Shown in pieces: positions 15,283 through 17,971 of a stretch of 17,971 bases of DNA; the stretch's first letter is position 1, and each line of letters starts with the position of its first letter. The notes beneath the pieces were generated by a model, which saw only the letters and a list, made by a program, of their open reading frames with translations, was not told the DNA's origin and did not search any database. Position numbers and translations under genes: made by a program. Source of the stretch: Gammaproteobacteria bacterium (GTDB lineage Bacteria; Pseudomonadota; Gammaproteobacteria; SZUA-229); the NCBI GenBank assembly GCA_029880105.1, contig JAOUPA010000021.1:1-17971 (forward strand). The letters are read 5' to 3'.

Positions 15283-15353
15283 ACCGCAGAGACGCAGAGA
15301 CACTGAGAAAATCTTTATTAAATTTCTTCTCCGCGCCTCTGCGACTCCGCGGT
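15283..15353. repeat. Imperfect palindromic repeat element between dapD and yffB
   Basis: The left arm 15283-15299 (ACCGCAGAGACGCAGAG) and right arm 15337-15353 (CTCTGCGACTCCGCGGT) pair at 15 of 17 positions around a 37-base centre. I recall this ACCGCAGAGACGCAGAG type as a dispersed element, MITE- or REP-like, found between genes in many bacterial genomes. The same arm occurs nowhere else in this window. It can fold into a strong hairpin and may act as a terminator after dapD. Confidence 0.65.
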
Positions 15354-15375
15354 GAAAGCCTTTGAGATTTTTAAC

Positions 15376-15756
15376 ATGATAACCATGTACGGCATTCCAA
15401 ACTGCGATACTATAAAAAAGGCGCGCAGATGGCTGGAAGCAAATGCCATCAACTATGAGTTTCACGATTACAAAAAATCTGGCGTACCAGAAAAAGATTT
15501 AAACCAGTGGATAAAACAGATCGGCTGGGAGACTCTGCTCAATCGTAGAGGTACTACCTGGCGCAAGCTCGATGACGCGACAAAGAAAAATATCAACGAG
15601 GCTTCAGCAATTAAAGTTATACTTGATAACCCCAGCATTATCAAACGCCCTGTACTCGTCAATGGCAAGACAATTCTTATTGGTTTCAACGAAGCCGAAT
15701 ATAAAAAAATTTTTCGGCAATTAATTATTTCGCCAGGATGTGTAACTGATCAATGA
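15376..15756 (+). CDS. yffB: YffB/Spx-like ArsC-family protein
   Basis: This 126-residue protein of the ArsC/Spx/YffB thioredoxin-like family closely follows the pattern I know from E. coli YffB. MITMYGIPNCDTIKKARRWLEAN opens the chain, then NYEFHDYKKSGV, LLNRRGTTWRKLDD and IIKRPVLV. The single N-terminal Cys is C10 in PNCDT, with no CxxC partner. The Arg-rich RRGTTWRKL block and the cis-Pro of KRPVLV are present. YffB is often called a glutathione-dependent reductase, but the in vivo role is not settled. I start it at ATG 15376; the frame can be extended to GTG 15352, but that codon lies inside the palindromic repeat. The C-terminus runs a few residues past the usual end and overlaps the convergent gene by 32 bases. 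In many gammaproteobacteria this gene precedes dapE; here it does not. Confidence 0.85.
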   Translation: MITMYGIPNCDTIKKARRWLEANAINYEFHDYKKSGVPEKDLNQWIKQIGWETLLNRRGTTWRKLDDATKKNINEASAIKVILDNPSIIKRPVLVNGKTILIGFNEAEYKKIFRQLIISPGCVTDQ

Positions 15757-16840
15757 TCGGGTCAATGATGTGCTGGATTTTCTTGCGCATGCCAGAACCA
15801 ATCGCATCGGTCTGGGAGAAAACAGGATTGAGCAACTTTACGCTCAGGCAGGACAGAATCAGCATCGACTGAATCATCTCCTTCATTTCTGGTACTATCA
15901 CCAGCACCGAATTTAATGCCTCATCTTTCTGGGCTGCACAGATACAACCAGCTTCATTACAGATGACTTCAATATTGTCAGCAGTATACGACACCGGTCT
16001 TATCGCATCAAAATAAAACGCAATGGCATTGAGCAGTGATTCAACCACCTGCTGATTACTTGGTTTTTTCAAGGCCGCTTCAGCAGTCCGGATAAATGCC
16101 TGCCCCTTATTGCCAAGAATACGACTTAGCATGATTGCATAGGGATTACCTTCATTGACCAGCGACTGAATTTTTTTCTCCACGGATTCAAAAGAAGCAT
16201 GCGCCATTGAATCCATCGGTAGTTCATCAGGCAGTGCATGCATAAAGCCGACGTATAAATTACGCTTGGTCTTTGCCTTTGCCCATAACTTCTGTTTTTC
16301 TTCTTCGCTAATCAGCCCCGGCTGCAACACCAGACGTACTGATTCGATCATCACATGCGGGTCTTCTTCAAAAGGCAGAAATTCAATCAGGAACCCGGCA
16401 AGTACAGCGCCCGTCTCTCCCTGTACCACAGCCTGCTTTTCTAACATACGACGCGCATTCTCGGCTGTCGGCATGGCCCACCACGCACGTGCCGCAAGCT
16501 CATCGGTCAACCCCGGTGCATGCACTGCAGCAACAATGGCTTCCGACTCTCCAAGCAATAAAAGCTGTTGCAGGCTTTCATCCCGTGCCTGCCCCATGCG
16601 CGTCCAGCGTTTCAAAAATACCGGGTAGCCACCGGGTGAACCCATGACGTGCGTAGAGAATAATGCCTTGACCTCTTTCAGGTACTTTTCATCCTTGCAG
16701 TTGGGATTGAGCACAACTTTGGCTTCGCCTCTATCTGTAAGCGCATGCACAATCATTTTTGATTCATCGATGCGTACCGCCTGCAGCTTTTGCGCGAGCA
16801 AAACGTTCAGACGTAAATTATCTTCGGCAGAGAGTTCCAT
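15725..16840 (-). CDS. dsrS: DsrS-like soluble protein
   Basis: This 371-residue protein starts at ATG 16840, 2 bases after the stop of the VWA gene. It has no signal peptide and no membrane span, so it is probably cytoplasmic. I recognise the run LRLNVLLAQKLQAVRIDE, NPNCKDEKYL, MGSPGGYPVFLKRWTRMGQ and APGLTDELAARAWWAMP as resembling the DsrS proteins of sulfur-oxidising gammaproteobacteria. There dsrS closes the dsr operon and has been linked to post-transcriptional control of dsr gene products. This assignment is from memory of the family and not from a catalytic motif. Two Cys in CNEAGCIC could bind metal or be redox-active. Its partner here is a VWA-type gene and no dsr gene is visible, so a broader helper role is possible. 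The 3' end overlaps yffB by 32 bases. Confidence 0.55.
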   Translation of the reverse strand: MELSAEDNLRLNVLLAQKLQAVRIDESKMIVHALTDRGEAKVVLNPNCKDEKYLKEVKALFSTHVMGSPGGYPVFLKRWTRMGQARDESLQQLLLLGESEAIVAAVHAPGLTDELAARAWWAMPTAENARRMLEKQAVVQGETGAVLAGFLIEFLPFEEDPHVMIESVRLVLQPGLISEEEKQKLWAKAKTKRNLYVGFMHALPDELPMDSMAHASFESVEKKIQSLVNEGNPYAIMLSRILGNKGQAFIRTAEAALKKPSNQQVVESLLNAIAFYFDAIRPVSYTADNIEVICNEAGCICAAQKDEALNSVLVIVPEMKEMIQSMLILSCLSVKLLNPVFSQTDAIGSGMRKKIQHIIDPIIDQLHILAK

Positions 16841-16842
16841 GA

Positions 16843-17971
16843 TTAATTCAACTGTATTCTTTGGCCAAAAGGCACTTTAGTTTTGCCTTTCACTAACCAG
16901 GTGACTGGAAAAGCGGGTTCCACTTCGGGGAAGACACCTTCGGCGTCGGTAAAATAAATTAACATATCGGGTGCCTTGTCCTGATCTTCCGCCCAGGCAA
17001 AAACCGGCTTAAAGTTAGTGCCACCACCGCCACGAATTTCGAGATCAAATTTAAATTCATCCCATGGTGCAAAATACCAGGGGCAACCATAATTCAAATC
17101 CGAATCACAGGTCAGCAAGGTAATACCTGCACGCACCTGGCTCTTGATCGCATCGATCTCGGTAATGAACTCCTGGATCTCTTCTGCTGAAATCGAACCA
17201 CTGGTATCAACCGCCACCACAATGTTGGTTTCACTGCTACGCAGGCTCGGGTACACCGCAGGGTCACCACGGCGACTCGAGGGACGCGTATAACTGTAAT
17301 CATCACGTGCTGTTGCTGACATATGACGCGCCAGCAACATGCGCCATGGCAGCCTGGGTTGAAGTAGATGATCAACCATACGCGCCATATCACCTTCGAG
17401 CTTGCCGGACTGCAGCGCCTGCTGCGCAGCACCGGCCAGGCGCTGCTGCCACTGCACGCTTAGATCTTCGAGCTCCTGCTGCGACATTTCCGGTGGTCGA
17501 TTCGAGCCATCCTGTCCACCCCGGTCCGGTGATTCGTTCTTATTACCCTGACCTTCCTGCCTGTCATTTTTCCTGCGCTCATTTTTACCACCGGCATCAT
17601 CGCTACTCTGCGGTGTTTCGTTGTCACCGTCCTGCGAGCTGTCATCTTTATTCTGTTCTAGATCGCGCTCACCACCGTTATCGTTGTCCTCGAGACAGGG
17701 ATAAATTTCCTCTGCTGTCATACCTTCGTATTCACGCAGGTGCATGGCATCCGGCGTTGGCTTTAGACCATCATTAATCAGCATCGGGTTCACCGCGTAA
17801 TCACAGGCAAGTTCCCAACGATGTTTGACACGATGCCCCTTACGGTAGAAATGCGACAGCGCACAGTGCAGTGCCTCGTGCGACAACGCGAATTGCGTCT
17901 GGTCCGCATCGAGCGCGTCGATGTAATCACTGTTGTAATAAAAAGTTTTACCGTCACTGAACGTGGTTTCA
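16843..17971 (-). CDS. VWA-like protein with N-terminal putative metallopeptidase domain, 5' end outside window
   Basis: The frame stays open through the right window edge, so this is the last 375 residues of a longer protein; an apparent TTG start near 17886 is not real. The visible N-terminus carries a zinc-peptidase-like HExxH (H31-E32-A-L-H35 in LSHEALHCALSH), followed by ELACDYAVNPML, the pattern of the VWA-associated putative metallopeptidase (DUF2201 type). A low-complexity acidic/Asn/Gln/Arg-rich linker (about 98-160) joins it to a C-terminal von Willebrand A domain. That domain has the MIDAS motif AVDTSGSIS, GGGGTNFKP and IYFTDAEG. Such proteins usually pair with a MoxR-type AAA ATPase upstream, which would lie outside this window. 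They are thought to act as metal-insertion or chaperone partners. The downstream DsrS-like gene is only 2 bases away and is surely cotranscribed. Confidence 0.88.
   Translation of the reverse strand, partial: ETTFSDGKTFYYNSDYIDALDADQTQFALSHEALHCALSHFYRKGHRVKHRWELACDYAVNPMLINDGLKPTPDAMHLREYEGMTAEEIYPCLEDNDNGGERDLEQNKDDSSQDGDNETPQSSDDAGGKNERRKNDRQEGQGNKNESPDRGGQDGSNRPPEMSQQELEDLSVQWQQRLAGAAQQALQSGKLEGDMARMVDHLLQPRLPWRMLLARHMSATARDDYSYTRPSSRRGDPAVYPSLRSSETNIVVAVDTSGSISAEEIQEFITEIDAIKSQVRAGITLLTCDSDLNYGCPWYFAPWDEFKFDLEIRGGGGTNFKPVFAWAEDQDKAPDMLIYFTDAEGVFPEVEPAFPVTWLVKGKTKVPFGQRIQLN

Noticed and set aside
15352..15375. yffB start at GTG 15352
   Set aside because: The codon is part of the palindromic repeat; homologues begin at the MITMYG segment.
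17112..17777. Frames of 61-156 codons overlapping the VWA gene
   Set aside because: Arg-, Ala- or His-rich translations typical of out-of-frame reading of a coding region, in this case largely the linker.
17884..17886. VWA gene start at TTG 17886
   Set aside because: The frame stays open to the window edge and this codon is in the middle of the HExxH-containing domain.
1..17971. CRISPR arrays, tRNA or rRNA genes, insertion sequences, phage genes
   Set aside because: None seen by eye: no regular direct-repeat array, no cloverleaf-like segment, no transposase or integrase motifs.

Overview
The window looks like chromosomal DNA of a mid-GC gammaproteobacterium, probably related to sulfur oxidisers. 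The succinylase-branch lysine genes dapC and dapD, the YffB-type ArsC-family protein next to them, the RND/MMPL plus LolA-like pair and the TPR-CHAT protein behind a probable two-partner secretion barrel all fit that group. The sulfur-oxidiser hint rests on a single gene that I recognise as DsrS-like. I see no rRNA, tRNA, CRISPR array, insertion sequence, integrase or phage gene. Coding density is high and no gap is longer than about 165 bases.

Layout. (1) 1-2579, plus strand: the last 45 codons of a probable TpsB/ShlB-type outer-membrane barrel, then an exported TPR-CHAT protein. (2) 2646-7075, minus strand: a LolA-like periplasmic protein overlaps an RND/MMPL exporter that carries a C-terminal cyclic-nucleotide-binding domain. 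A class-II-type cyclic-nucleotide phosphodiesterase-like metallohydrolase follows about 100 bases downstream. (3) 7200-8656: a LysR regulator divergent from a DUF4395-like membrane protein, with a perfect 9-bp inverted repeat between them. (4) 8653-11578, minus strand: a PhnD-like periplasmic binding protein translationally coupled to a PilJ-like histidine kinase, followed by a SixA-like phosphohistidine phosphatase. A protein of unknown family, probably in the cell envelope, diverges from this group at 11741-12778. (5) 12788-15753: a VOC protein divergent from dapC-dapD, then a degenerate palindromic repeat and yffB. (6) 15725-17971, minus strand: a VWA/metallopeptidase protein cut by the window edge, followed 2 bases later by the DsrS-like gene, whose 3' end overlaps that of yffB.

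How the genes may work together. The most striking group is the exporter with a ligand-competent-looking cNMP pocket beside a putative cNMP-degrading enzyme; this suggests envelope export under cyclic-nucleotide control. The second is a ligand-sensing system (binding protein, kinase, phosphohistidine phosphatase) with neither an ABC transporter nor a response regulator in the window. dapC and dapD supply two consecutive steps of meso-diaminopimelate/lysine synthesis. Several starts are GTG or TTG codons chosen by strong Shine-Dalgarno sequences. All functional statements come from reading motifs by eye; no database search was run.
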